NCBI GenBank assembly: GCA_016177845.1
Contig: JACOUO010000008.1
Location: forward strand, 124,001 to 188,000
DNA length: 64,000 nt
Direction: 5' to 3'
DNA from: Deltaproteobacteria bacterium
Lineage (GTDB): Bacteria; Desulfobacterota; GWC2-55-46
The notes beneath the pieces were generated by a model. That model was not told the origin of the DNA, made no database searches, and saw only the letters and a list, made by a program, of their open reading frames with translations. This document shows, piece after piece, positions 9,168 to 17,066 of this stretch (its first letter is position 1; each line of letters starts with the position of its first letter). A program made the translations under genes and the position numbers.

Positions 9168-9193
9168 GATTGCTTTACTCCGTTCGCAATGAC
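9168..9193 (-). repeat. Short intergenic palindromic repeat, GTCATTGCGA type
   Basis: Reads on the minus strand as GTCATTGCGAACGGAGTAAA followed by GCAATC, with GATTGC/GCAATC complementarity at its ends. Its appearance is that of a dispersed short palindromic repeat; no second copy is seen in this window. Confidence 0.5.
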
Positions 9194-9214
9194 AACTCTC
9201 CTGTTTCAATTATT

Positions 9215-9287
9215 GTCATTCCCGCGAAAGCGGGAATCCATTACGCCTTTAAATACCGGATTCCCGATAAAGACATTCGGGAATGAC
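9215..9287 (+). repeat. 73-bp REP/MITE-like palindromic element
   Basis: Terminal inverted repeats GTCATTCCCG (9215-9224) and CGGGAATGAC (9278-9287) enclose two internal hairpins: CCCGC-GAAA-GCGGG at 9221-9234 and CCCG...CGGG at 9264-9281. Inner GGAATCC and GGATTCC segments are also mutually complementary, so the whole element can fold as one long arm. There is no coding capacity. It resembles small non-autonomous elements scattered between genes in many genomes. Confidence 0.65.
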
Positions 9288-9392
9288 GGCTTTGATTAGG
9301 GAGAGAGAGCGGGTATCAGTATCTATTAGCGAACGGATGCGATAGCGAAAAGAGCCGATGCCCCGAGCAGCGAAACCGCTGTTGGCAAAATT

Positions 9393-9432
9393 AAAAAAAG
9401 CACAATGCTTTGGCGGGCACAGCCCGCCAAAG
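9393..9432 (-). terminator. Terminator of the selB-selD operon
   Basis: Perfect 11-bp stem (9408-9418 with 9422-9432) and 3-base loop located 10 bases beyond the selD stop. On the minus strand it is followed after 8 bases by seven T residues (9399-9393). The gap before the T tract makes it weaker than canonical. Confidence 0.6.
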
Positions 9433-9441
9433 ATAATATGT

Positions 9442-10485
9442 TTACTCCACCCTTATCCTCCAGCCCTCTTCCCTTTCAACCACCCTGCCGATAACTGAAG
9501 GGCTGACGAATCTTTCCCTGAGCCTGCTCAAGAGCATCTCGGATTTTTCTTCTGCTACCGATATAAGAAGCCCTCCTGAGGTCTGAGGGTCAAAAAGCAA
9601 TAGTTCTGTGGCCTCGTCTATTGAGGATTCCACATCCCTCATGATAAAGCCTCTGTTGCCCATGAGCGTCCTTGGGCGGTTGGATTTTTTCTTAATCAAA
9701 TCAATCGCTTGAGGGAAAAACCTTATATCGGATGAACGGATTACAATATTCACGCCTGAGCCCTTTGCCATCTCCATCGAGTGCCCAAGGACCCCGTAGC
9801 CTGTAACATCCGTACAGGCATTGACGCCTACCTCAACCATTGCCTCTGAAGCTGATTTGTTCAAAGTCCTCATGCTTTCAAACGCAGCTTCGGCGTCATT
9901 TAACTTGATGCGGCCCGCTTTCAATGCGCTTGTAATGACGCCTACGCCAACAGGCTTGGTGAGGATAAGCACATCGCCCGGTCTTGCCCCGCTGTTTGCG
10001 GTTATCTTTGTGGGATTGACAAAGCCTGTCACCGAAAGCCCGTATTTGACCTCAGTATCCTCTACAGAATGCCCGCCAACAAGCAGGGCGCCTGCCTCGT
10101 TTATCTTATCCATGCTTCCCCTGAGTATCTCATTTAAAATACTTAAATCCAATACCTTGGGAAAGCATACGATATTCATGGCAAGCTTAGGCACTCCTCC
10201 CATTGCGTAAACATCGCTTAAGGAGTTTGCGGCGGCAATCTGCCCGAAGAGAAACGGGTCGTCCACTATCGGGGGGAAAAAATCAAGCGTATTTATGACC
10301 GCAAGCTCGTCTGAAATTTGATACACCCCTGCGTCATCGGCAGTGTCAATGCCTACAAGTAGGTTCTTATCTCTGGTAACGGGCAGCTGATGCAGGACCT
10401 GCATCAGGGCATCCTGGCCTAATTTGGCCGCTCAACCGGCGCAGCTTGCCCAGTCTGTCAGCTTTATTTTTTTACCCTCGTTCAT
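9442..10485 (-). CDS. selD: Selenide, water dikinase, itself a selenoprotein (in-frame TGA)
   Basis: 347 residues when the TGA at 10434-10432 is read as selenocysteine (residue 18). SelD makes selenophosphate from selenide and ATP for Sec-tRNA synthesis. The open stretch after the TGA starts only at an internal Met (10404) and lacks the catalytic N-terminus. Reading upstream from ATG 10485 (AGGAG 4 bases before it) gives LTDWASCAG-U-AAKLG, which places Sec exactly where SelD proteins have the catalytic Cys/Sec before a conserved Lys. The rest is typical: GIDTADDAG, SDVYAMGG, TDVTGYGVLGH and a late TSGGLL. It is last in the selB-ydcF-selD run. Automated calling would truncate it by 27 residues. 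Confidence 0.93.
10387..10434 (-). promoter_or_regulatory. Sec UGA codon and bacterial SECIS-like hairpin in selD
   Basis: The TGA is 10434-10432. Downstream in the mRNA a perfect hairpin, CTGATGCAG/CTGCATCAG (10407-10387), exposes GGUC at its tip. The tip reads UGCAGGUCCUGCA, close to the UGCAGGUCUGCA apical part of the E. coli fdhF SECIS that SelB recognises. About 32 bases separate UGA and GGUC, longer than in fdhF. Stem and loop are seen; SelB binding is inferred from this similarity and from selB being in the same operon. Confidence 0.75.
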
Positions 10486-10506
10486 TGGTCTCCTGAAAAG
10501 TACCTT

Positions 10507-11205
10507 CTATATATACCCGTGTATCCTGTAAAGCGCAAGCCCTGCGTACTCCCACATGACCTCATGGAAAAGATTGAGCCTTTCAAGGGCAGATGTACGC
10601 TCAGGGGTGTAGTCCGCAACAGGGGCAAACCCGCAGTCAAGCCCTGCCTTTTTCACAACAAGCGAAGCCCTTTTCATATGTGTCGCAGAGGTGACTACAA
10701 TGCACGACCTAAGCCCTCCCCTTTCCATGTAAGCCTTAGCGTTAATGATATTCTCATAAGTATTGGAGGACAGGCTCTCTGCCAGAGAATCCTTGTCAGA
10801 TATTCCAAGTAACCTTGCGGTATCATTCATTATTTCAGCTTCTGAGATTTTGCGGTCATTCGTTATGCCAGACGCAAAAGCCGTGTGCATAAGCTTTCTT
10901 GAGGGGTTTGTAATTGTAGAGCCCGTAAATATCAACTTTGAGGCAAATCCCTTTTTAAAAAGGAGCATCCCGCGGATAAGCCTTTCATTTGAAGAACTGC
11001 CGAGGACGCCGCTCCTGTAAGCGCCGCCCCCAAGCACCACGATAAGATCAGACCTCTTGAAAGACTCCGGCACGATGAGCCTTTTCGCCAGAATATTGGA
11101 GACAGGGGTATAGGCGATTGCAAGGATGAGTACGGTAAAGAGAACGCAGAAGCCGACAATGCCTTTTACAATAAATCTTACTGCCTTTTTAACGCCCTTC
11201 TTCAA
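10507..11205 (-). CDS. DUF218/YdcF-SanA family membrane-anchored protein
   Basis: 232 residues. One N-terminal membrane helix (about residues 12-32) is followed by the DUF218 domain: DLIVVLGGGAYRSG near residue 53, the NERLIRGMLLFKKG segment, and SSNTYENIINA followed by VVTSATHMKRA. YdcF/SanA/ElyC proteins act at the cell envelope in several bacteria, and YdcF binds S-adenosylmethionine; the reaction is unknown. The start is TTG at 11205 behind AAGGAG. It is inserted between selB (9 bases) and selD (21 bases), apparently cotranscribed. No link to selenium metabolism is established for the family. Confidence 0.75.
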   Translation of the reverse strand: MKKGVKKAVRFIVKGIVGFCVLFTVLILAIAYTPVSNILAKRLIVPESFKRSDLIVVLGGGAYRSGVLGSSSNERLIRGMLLFKKGFASKLIFTGSTITNPSRKLMHTAFASGITNDRKISEAEIMNDTARLLGISDKDSLAESLSSNTYENIINAKAYMERGGLRSCIVVTSATHMKRASLVVKKAGLDCGFAPVADYTPERTSALERLNLFHEVMWEYAGLALYRIHGYI

Positions 11206-11214
11206 AGGTACTCC

Positions 11215-13167
11215 TTACCTTAAAGTCCGTATGTCGCCTTGCCTCAATGTTACCCTTTCCTTGTCGAAATATTCAAGGATTTCAATGGCAAGCTTTCTTC
11301 CGCACCCAAGGAGGTCCCTGAACTCAGCGGCCCTGATGCTCCCTTTTGCCTTTATATGCTCAGCCATCTTATCTTTTGCCATATTCAGGGCAACACGCTT
11401 AAGAAAGCTCCCCTCTTTCAGTTTTACAAGAACGCCTGCCCTTTGGAGAAAGGCAAGCACCCGCTCAACCTCTTTCCTATCAAAAGGCAATTTTCGAATA
11501 TCCTCTATATTAGGCGGGGTGAACTCATCAGAGAAAAGCCCCATTATAGCATTCTCGACCTTTGACTCATCCCCCTTTGAAGCTAAGGTATGGCTCAAAA
11601 GGGATATCGCTGTGCCCTCTCTTTTAATAAGCCTCTCATTAATAAACTTATCGAGGGAGTATTTAAAAAACTCTATGGCCTTGCCTGCGTCAAGCCCAGA
11701 AAAGCTTTTTTTAAAGTCTTTTAAAATGGCATCTTCATTTAGCCCTGCCTCCATTGGCTTTTCCTTATGAAAGGCTGAAAGCTTATCAAGCATCTCTTTT
11801 TTAAAGGCTTCATGCCTGTTCTTATGGATTATGAACTCACCTGATTCAAAAAAGGCCTTTGAGGATTTCAAGGTTTCAGACAATTCCCCAACGGGCATAT
11901 TGAGCATCAGAGAAATAGTTTTTATGTATAGGCCAAGCCCACTTACAGGCAAAAGCTTAAGGAGCGTATCATCAAGACTTTCATCTGTGGATACTTGAGG
12001 GTTAACCCTGTTAAGCTTTGGCAAAAGCCATTTTGAGAGGTATGGGAACTCGACCACGCCTCCCCCGATAGTGGAGTTTACGGAAGGGTCCCTCAATATG
12101 AAACGGTCGCCCCGAAGCATTAAAAGAGGCTTTTTAAATATCAGCCTGCCGGAGATTTTCTCTCCGGGCATTGCCTCTTTCAGCCCCCCTGCAAAGTGGA
12201 CTTTTGCAAGCGTCTCTCCGGTAAGGTGATGGACTTTAAGAGTAGACCTGTTCTTTACAGGCGCTTTTCTGCCCTCGGCCTTGATGAACTCAAATGTGCA
12301 GTCAACAAAGCGGTTTCCCTCCAAAGAGGCATTGTCAGCAAAGGGCTTAAGCTCAGGGGTGGACAATAGAAAACCCCTCTCAATGTCCTTGTGGTTCACT
12401 CCGCTTATATTTACGGCTGCCCTTTGGCCTGATGAGACCGAATCGGTTGAGAGAAAAAGACTCTGTATGCCCCTGACCTTTACGCTTTGCCCTGTAGGGA
12501 AACATATCACCTCTTCGCCTTTACTGACAGAGCCTGAGGCAACTGTGCCTGTAACTACCGTGCCAAAGCCCTTTACGACGAATGAACGGTCAACAGGGAG
12601 CCTGAAAAAGCCTTTTTCAAGGAGTCTCTTTGTATCAACGGCAGTTGCTTTTATGAGTTCCTTAAGCTCAGGCAACCCCTTTCCTGTCAAGACAGAGGCT
12701 GAAAGGATGGGAGACCCTGTCAAATGAGTGGGGCTTATGAGGTCTTCTATTTCCCCTCTCACCTCAGTAATCCTCTCCAAACCGACAAGGTCTGACTTCG
12801 TTATTACGAAAATCCCCTTTTTAACTCCAAGGAGACGGACAATATCAAGGTGCTCACGAGTCTGGGGCATTACTCCGTCATCTGCGGCTATAACAAACAG
12901 GACAAAATCAATGCCGGTGACGCCGGCAAGCATATTTTTTATGAACCGCTCATGGCCCGGCACATCAATTAAAGCCGCCCTCATCTTGCCTGATGAGCCC
13001 TCAAGGTCGATATAAGCAAACCCGAGGTCAATTGATACCCCTCGTTTTTTCTCTTCCTTGAGCCTGTCCGTATCTATTCCGGTAAGAGCCTTTACAAGAG
13101 AGGTCTTGCCATGGTCGATGTGGCCTGCGGTGCCTATTATACAGGTTATATGTTCGATATTTGCCAT
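11215..13167 (-). CDS. selB: Selenocysteine-specific elongation factor SelB
   Basis: 650 residues. The N-terminal GTPase has [12 protein letters not shown] (12-23), DVPGH (68-72) and TKSD (123-126). EF-Tu-like beta-barrel domains follow, and the C-terminal third is helical with winged-helix repeats ending in an [24 protein letters not shown]-type unit. The length and this C-terminal extension separate it from EF-Tu. It delivers Sec-tRNA to UGA codons marked by a SECIS hairpin. First gene of selB-ydcF-selD. selA and the Sec tRNA gene are not in the window. Confidence 0.95.
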   Translation of the reverse strand: MANIEHITCIIGTAGHIDHGKTSLVKALTGIDTDRLKEEKKRGVSIDLGFAYIDLEGSSGKMRAALIDVPGHERFIKNMLAGVTGIDFVLFVIAADDGVMPQTREHLDIVRLLGVKKGIFVITKSDLVGLERITEVRGEIEDLISPTHLTGSPILSASVLTGKGLPELKELIKATAVDTKRLLEKGFFRLPVDRSFVVKGFGTVVTGTVASGSVSKGEEVICFPTGQSVKVRGIQSLFLSTDSVSSGQRAAVNISGVNHKDIERGFLLSTPELKPFADNASLEGNRFVDCTFEFIKAEGRKAPVKNRSTLKVHHLTGETLAKVHFAGGLKEAMPGEKISGRLIFKKPLLMLRGDRFILRDPSVNSTIGGGVVEFPYLSKWLLPKLNRVNPQVSTDESLDDTLLKLLPVSGLGLYIKTISLMLNMPVGELSETLKSSKAFFESGEFIIHKNRHEAFKKEMLDKLSAFHKEKPMEAGLNEDAILKDFKKSFSGLDAGKAIEFFKYSLDKFINERLIKREGTAISLLSHTLASKGDESKVENAIMGLFSDEFTPPNIEDIRKLPFDRKEVERVLAFLQRAGVLVKLKEGSFLKRVALNMAKDKMAEHIKAKGSIRAAEFRDLLGCGRKLAIEILEYFDKERVTLRQGDIRTLR

Positions 13168-13248
13168 TTTTGGGTTTTTACGCTCTAATTGACGAGACTA
13201 TCTTCTAACATTTTCCTGAAATAAAATAAAGCAGCCGGTTGAAATCTA

Positions 13249-13277
13249 AAAATAGCCCCTAAATGCGAGTTTGTCCA
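13249..13277 (-). promoter_or_regulatory. Possible promoter of the selB operon
   Basis: On the minus strand TGGACA (13277-13272) and TATTTT (13254-13249) are separated by 17 bases, five and four matches to the sigma70 consensus. It lies about 80 bases upstream of the selB ATG in the divergent selB/hydrogenase intergenic region. Confidence 0.4.
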
Positions 13278-13392
13278 GAGCAGAGTTCCTTTTTCGTTTA
13301 AATTTTCTCGCTCTTTACATTTACAAAAAAATATTTTTATGTTAATATTTTACAAATAACTCAACTATTTAGCTCAAAGGAACTAAATTTTT

Positions 13393-14151
13393 ATGGAAAT
13401 GGAAAAACCCAAGGTAGCGTTCTTCTCTTTCACATGCTGTGAAGGCTGCCAGCTCATGGTCCTAAGCTGCGAGGATGAACTGCCGGATATCCTCAAACTT
13501 GTAAACATCGTCAACTTCAGGGAGGCAATGACTGAGAAGAGCGATGATTATGATATTGCCTTTGTCGAAGGCTCCATCAGCAGGAAAGAAGAGATCAAAA
13601 AGATCAAAAAAATCCGCAACAACGCTAAGATAGTGGTCGCTCTCGGCGCATGCTCTTCAACAGGGGGACTGAACTGCCTTAAAAACCGCTTCCCCATGGA
13701 AGATGTAAAGATGAGTGTTTACGGCAAAGAGGCTGAGACAAACTATAATGTAAACGACACGATACCTGCGCGGCCCATAGATTCTATCATACATGTGGAT
13801 TACTACATCCACGGCTGCCCCATACCCAAAAAGGAATTTCTCAATGTCTTCACCTCGCTCCTGCTTGGGAAGAGGCCTGATATCCCGAATCAGCCCGTCT
13901 GCGTAGAATGCAAGATGGCGGGGAATATCTGCGTGTTCGAGAAAGGCATGAGCTGCCTTGGCCCTGTCACAAGGGCAGGCTGCGATGCCATATGCGTCAG
14001 CTACGGCGCAATGTGCTGGGGCTGCAGAGGATATGTGGATAACCCCAATACTCAGTCGCATGGGGAGACACTGAAAAAATACGGGCTTACGGTAGAGTCC
14101 GTCATCAGGAAGTTCAGCCTCTACGGGAAATGCAAGCCTGAAGGCAAATAA
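13393..14151 (+). CDS. [NiFe] hydrogenase small subunit, group 3 type
   Basis: 252 residues, FrhG/MvhG/HydD-like. The proximal [4Fe-4S] ligands are visible as Cys16 and Cys19 (CEGC), Cys87 (GACSS) and Cys142 (GCP). Eight further cysteines between 170 and 211 (CVEC, C180, C188, C197, C201, CWGC) would hold two more [4Fe-4S] clusters. There is no Tat signal peptide, so the enzyme is cytosolic. It transfers electrons between the [NiFe] site of the large subunit and a partner. ATG at 13393 follows AAAGGA by 11 bases. The large subunit follows 113 bases later. Diaphorase, F420-binding or heterodisulfide-reductase-linked partners are absent, so the electron acceptor is unknown. Confidence 0.88.
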   Translation: MEMEKPKVAFFSFTCCEGCQLMVLSCEDELPDILKLVNIVNFREAMTEKSDDYDIAFVEGSISRKEEIKKIKKIRNNAKIVVALGACSSTGGLNCLKNRFPMEDVKMSVYGKEAETNYNVNDTIPARPIDSIIHVDYYIHGCPIPKKEFLNVFTSLLLGKRPDIPNQPVCVECKMAGNICVFEKGMSCLGPVTRAGCDAICVSYGAMCWGCRGYVDNPNTQSHGETLKKYGLTVESVIRKFSLYGKCKPEGK

Positions 14152-14164
14152 GCCTTCCCACAAC

Positions 14165-14184
14165 TTATCCACAGTTAATTCACA
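14165..14184 (+). other. Two tandem DnaA-box-like nonamers
   Basis: TTATCCACA at 14165-14173 is a perfect DnaA box; TAATTCACA at 14176-14184 matches at eight of nine positions, 11 bases apart in the same orientation. AT-rich DNA follows (14220-14257). They lie in the gap between the two hydrogenase genes, not near dnaA, so an origin is unlikely; DnaA-dependent regulation or chance are both possible. Confidence 0.45.
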
Positions 14185-14264
14185 GGGTGCATAACTCCTG
14201 CAACCGACAGTACCCTGTTTATATTTACCTTGTAATTTATTAAAAAATAAGAGAAAAACAGCCT

Positions 14265-15554
14265 ATGAAAAAAGATTTAAAGATCAAGGTCCACGAGATT
14301 ACCAGGGTCGAAGGGCACGGCAATATCGTAATCGATGTCAAAAAAGGCGAGATAAAGGAACTCAAGCTTGAGATAATCGAATCCCCCCGCTTTTTTGAAA
14401 TGATGCTAAGGGGAAGGCGATATGACGAGGCGCAGCACATCATGTCCCGCATCTGCGGGATATGCGCCGTAAGCCATACATCAGCCTCTCTTAAGGCGAT
14501 TGAATCGGCAATGGGCATAAATATATCGCGTCAGGCTACGCTTTTAAGGAAGCTTGCCTTTGACGGAGAAATGCTCCAGAGCCATATACTCCATCTCTTT
14601 TTCCTTGTTCTGCCTGACCTTGTGGGCGCAGGCTCCATTGTTCCGCTTCTTAGCTCGCACCCTGAGATGGCAAAAACAGGCCTTGAACTAAAAAGGCTTG
14701 CCAATGAGATCTGCGGAGTTGTTGGCGGGCGGCATATCCATCCGATTTCCCTGTTCCCCGGAGGCGTGTTGTTTACCCCCAAGGCAGATGACCTTAAAAA
14801 GCTCAGGGACGGACTTGAGGCATCATTTTCAGGGCTTGACGCGGCCCTTGAGATCCTGAAGACCAAACCTGCGCCAAACTTCTCCCTTGAACGGGAATTC
14901 ATCTCCCTTAAACAAAAGGGCGAGTACAGCTTCTATGACGGCGAGCCTGTATCAAGCGAGAATTATTCTTTTAAATCAGAGAATTACACGAAAAAGATAA
15001 AGGAATATGTAGTGCCGCATTCATCGGCCAAGCATTCCAAAACAGCGAACGGAACATTCATGGTAGGCGCACTTGCCAGGATAAATAACAACTTCAGGCA
15101 ACTTAAATCCAGGGCTCGCGCCGCCTCAATCGCGGGAGGCCTGAAACCTGTTTCATATAACCCGTTCATGAACAACCTTGCCCAGCTTGTCGAATGCTAC
15201 CACGCCACCGAGGATGCCATCAATCTCATAGACAAGCTCCTTGAGATAGGCCCGAAACCTGAACCCCTTAAAAAACCAAAAACACACGGCAGGGGTGTCG
15301 GTATCGTAGAGGCCCCGAGAGGTACCCTGTATCACGAGTATGTAATTAACAAGGACGGACTTATCGAGAAAGCGAACTGCATCATCCCCACAGCCCAGAA
15401 CCTGAGGTCTATCGAGGATGACCTTAGGGCTCTTGTTCCCACAATGCTCGACAGGCCCAAGGCAGAGATAAGCAAGGCTGTAGAGACCCTTGTAAGGGCT
15501 TACGACCCGTGCATCTCATGCTCCACCCACATCATGGATGTAAGCTTTATATAA
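14265..15554 (+). CDS. [NiFe] hydrogenase large subunit, group 3 type
   Basis: 429 residues. The N-terminal L1 motif RICGICAVSH has Cys64 and Cys67; the C-terminal L2 motif DPCISCSTH has Cys416 and Cys419. These four Cys ligate the Ni-Fe(CN)2CO centre where hydrogen is oxidised or formed. After the conserved His422 only seven residues remain, a short tail for the maturation endopeptidase to remove. Both catalytic positions are Cys, not Sec, despite the nearby Sec genes. No Hyp maturation genes or protease are nearby. The ribosome binding site is poor (AGAG, more than 10 bases before ATG). Confidence 0.9.
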   Translation: MKKDLKIKVHEITRVEGHGNIVIDVKKGEIKELKLEIIESPRFFEMMLRGRRYDEAQHIMSRICGICAVSHTSASLKAIESAMGINISRQATLLRKLAFDGEMLQSHILHLFFLVLPDLVGAGSIVPLLSSHPEMAKTGLELKRLANEICGVVGGRHIHPISLFPGGVLFTPKADDLKKLRDGLEASFSGLDAALEILKTKPAPNFSLEREFISLKQKGEYSFYDGEPVSSENYSFKSENYTKKIKEYVVPHSSAKHSKTANGTFMVGALARINNNFRQLKSRARAASIAGGLKPVSYNPFMNNLAQLVECYHATEDAINLIDKLLEIGPKPEPLKKPKTHGRGVGIVEAPRGTLYHEYVINKDGLIEKANCIIPTAQNLRSIEDDLRALVPTMLDRPKAEISKAVETLVRAYDPCISCSTHIMDVSFI

Positions 15555-15577
15555 TAAGGTGAGCTACCCGCACTAAT

Positions 15578-15607
15578 CCCGCCCCCTGCAAGGGCGGGTT
15601 TTTTTTT
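15578..15607 (+). terminator. Terminator of the hydrogenase genes
   Basis: 7-bp stem CCCGCCC/GGGCGGG (15578-15584, 15592-15598), 7-base loop and nine T residues. Confidence 0.92.
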
Positions 15608-15678
15608 GGCTAATATTAAAAATCCTTGTAAAATCGCGTATTACTGTTGTATATTTCAATGGAGTACTCGGCGGAATC

Positions 15679-15749
15679 CCGCATGCCAATCCAATGCGGA
15701 GCCATATAAAAGCAAACTGCCTTGCCGAAAATTCCCGCCTTTAAGGCGG
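15679..15749 (+). other. Structured leader upstream of the GAF-GGDEF gene
   Basis: Two hairpins are visible: CCGCAT/ATGCGG at 15679-15699 and CCGCCTT-T-AAGGCGG at 15735-15749. They precede the diguanylate cyclase ATG at 15802. I cannot fit the region to the GEMM c-di-GMP riboswitch consensus. Function unknown. Confidence 0.35.
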
Positions 15750-15801
15750 TGTAATTTAATTAGCTTCTTAATGCGTTTCGAAGGAGACCACCCCCTTTCC
15801 C

Positions 15802-16926
15802 ATGCGTATAAATATCGCGCCGAAACACATACTTGATAAGATCCTTGAAAGAAAAAAGAAGGAAGAGTACAGGCCTGATAATATCGACCTTAAGGATATG
15901 CTCAAGGAGATACTCTCCTGGGCCAACAGGTTCGTCCCTTCCGAATCCGGCTCCATACTCCTCGACGACCCTGTCCTAAATCTGGAAAAACAAAAAAAAG
16001 GCCTGCTTTATTTTGTAGCCTGCTTTGGCAAGGGCTCATCCTCACTCATTGAGACCACCCTGCCTGTTAACATAGGAATAGCAGGACAGACATATCTGAA
16101 CGGCAAGCCTTATATAAGCAAAAAGGTCCAGTACGACCAGCACTTCTACCCCGGTATTGACAAGAAGACCAACTTCGAGACCAAATCCATTATATGCGCC
16201 CCTATCAAGATAAAAGGCGTCACCATCGGCGTTCTGGAGCTTATAAACCGCCTAAACGGCATAGATTACGACAGGAATGACCTGACCCTTCTGAAGATAT
16301 TTGCGGAATATACCTCTACCCTCATCCAGAACTCGCTCGACGCCAAAAGGTTCGGCGAGCTCTCCATGAGGGATAATCTCACCGGGCTGTATAATGACAG
16401 GTACTTCTACGACCGCCTTACAAAAGAGCTCACAAAGGCGCTGCGCTACGGCACTGACCTTAGCCTTCTGTTCCTCGACCTCGACAGGTTCAAGGAAGTA
16501 AACGACAACCACGGCCACCTTGCCGGCAGCCGTGTGCTTACCGAGGTAGGCGCAATCCTTGTAGAGGGCATCTCAAGCGCCTCAGCTGCCGCCCGCTACG
16601 GAGGGGATGAATTTATAATAATAATGCCCGGGACAGATGTTCTGGAAGCTGCTGATTATGCCGAGAGCCTAAGAAAGAAGATAGAGCAATTCGTTTTTTT
16701 AAGACGATGCTATCCGGGCGGGGAACGGGCCTTAAAGATAAAGGGCCTTGTAACCAGCAGCATAGGTATAGCCGCCCTCAAGCATAATGTAGGAGTAAAG
16801 AGCAGTATAAAGGACGCAAGGGATACCCTGATAAAGCTGGCAGATGCCTCCATGTACAGGTCAAAGCAGGAAGGCAAGAACAGGGTTACCGTCTCTGATG
16901 TAAAGCCCTCCGCATTTATGTCCTGA
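15802..16926 (+). CDS. GAF-GGDEF diguanylate cyclase
   Basis: 374 residues, no membrane segment. Residues about 30-180 form a GAF-type sensor domain; the GGDEF domain begins at the DNLTGLYNDRYF signature (191-202) and holds an intact GGDEF motif at 267-271, so it should make c-di-GMP from two GTP. The product-inhibition I-site (RxxD) is absent: the two key positions are Ser258 and Ser261. The enzyme would therefore not be feedback-inhibited by that route. The AAGGAGA site is about 15 bases from the ATG, rather distant. The GAF ligand is unknown. Confidence 0.88.
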   Translation: MRINIAPKHILDKILERKKKEEYRPDNIDLKDMLKEILSWANRFVPSESGSILLDDPVLNLEKQKKGLLYFVACFGKGSSSLIETTLPVNIGIAGQTYLNGKPYISKKVQYDQHFYPGIDKKTNFETKSIICAPIKIKGVTIGVLELINRLNGIDYDRNDLTLLKIFAEYTSTLIQNSLDAKRFGELSMRDNLTGLYNDRYFYDRLTKELTKALRYGTDLSLLFLDLDRFKEVNDNHGHLAGSRVLTEVGAILVEGISSASAAARYGGDEFIIIMPGTDVLEAADYAESLRKKIEQFVFLRRCYPGGERALKIKGLVTSSIGIAALKHNVGVKSSIKDARDTLIKLADASMYRSKQEGKNRVTVSDVKPSAFMS

Positions 16927-16988
16927 AAACCTTTTCAACCCCTCTAAAAAACAACCTAACTCTTTGTTTTTCCGTTACTTTCCACGAC

Positions 16989-17017
16989 TTGACAGGAATT
17001 TTAGCCGGGACTATAAT
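16989..17017 (+). promoter_or_regulatory. Consensus sigma70 promoter of hsp20
   Basis: TTGACA (16989-16994) and TATAAT (17012-17017) are both perfect and 17 bases apart. The predicted start is near 17024, giving a leader of about 43 bases. No CIRCE operator or sigma32-type -35 is seen. Confidence 0.9.
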
Positions 17018-17066
17018 TTAAGTAGCATGGGATGAGGCGGATACCTGATTACCGGGAGGTGATATT

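Larger units (their letters stand above)
9107..9441. other. 335-base intergenic region with repeats, no gene
   Basis: Lies between the convergent deacetylase-like gene (plus) and selD (minus). It contains two GTCATT-bordered palindromic repeats (9168-9193, 9215-9287), a CAGCG/CGCTG mini-hairpin near 9368-9381 and the selD terminator hairpin (9408-9432). No reading frame with a plausible start and ribosome binding site is seen. Confidence 0.7.

Noticed and set aside
9442-10404. selD beginning at the internal Met (10404), or a broken selD with a premature stop
   Set aside because: The upstream TGA sits exactly at the Sec position, an ATG with AGGAG lies 17 codons before it, and a SECIS-like hairpin follows; it is an intact selenoprotein gene.
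11126-11770. 214-residue plus-strand frame, and other long plus frames opposite selB
   Set aside because: Antisense shadow of selB with biased composition.
13168-13392. Sec tRNA gene (selC) near selB
   Set aside because: No tRNA-like cloverleaf or CCA end can be drawn in this intergenic region.
14265-15554. Selenocysteine in the [NiFe] hydrogenase large subunit
   Set aside because: Both CxxC motifs are encoded by ordinary Cys codons; no in-frame TGA occurs.
15608-15801. c-di-GMP (GEMM) riboswitch upstream of the diguanylate cyclase
   Set aside because: The GCAAAC-like fragments are not in the order or context of GEMM-I; no receptor-type pairing is evident.
15606-15836. Possible small protein of 76 residues before the GGDEF gene
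   Set aside because: Starts inside the terminator T tract, has no ribosome site, overlaps the GGDEF start and has no protein-like composition.
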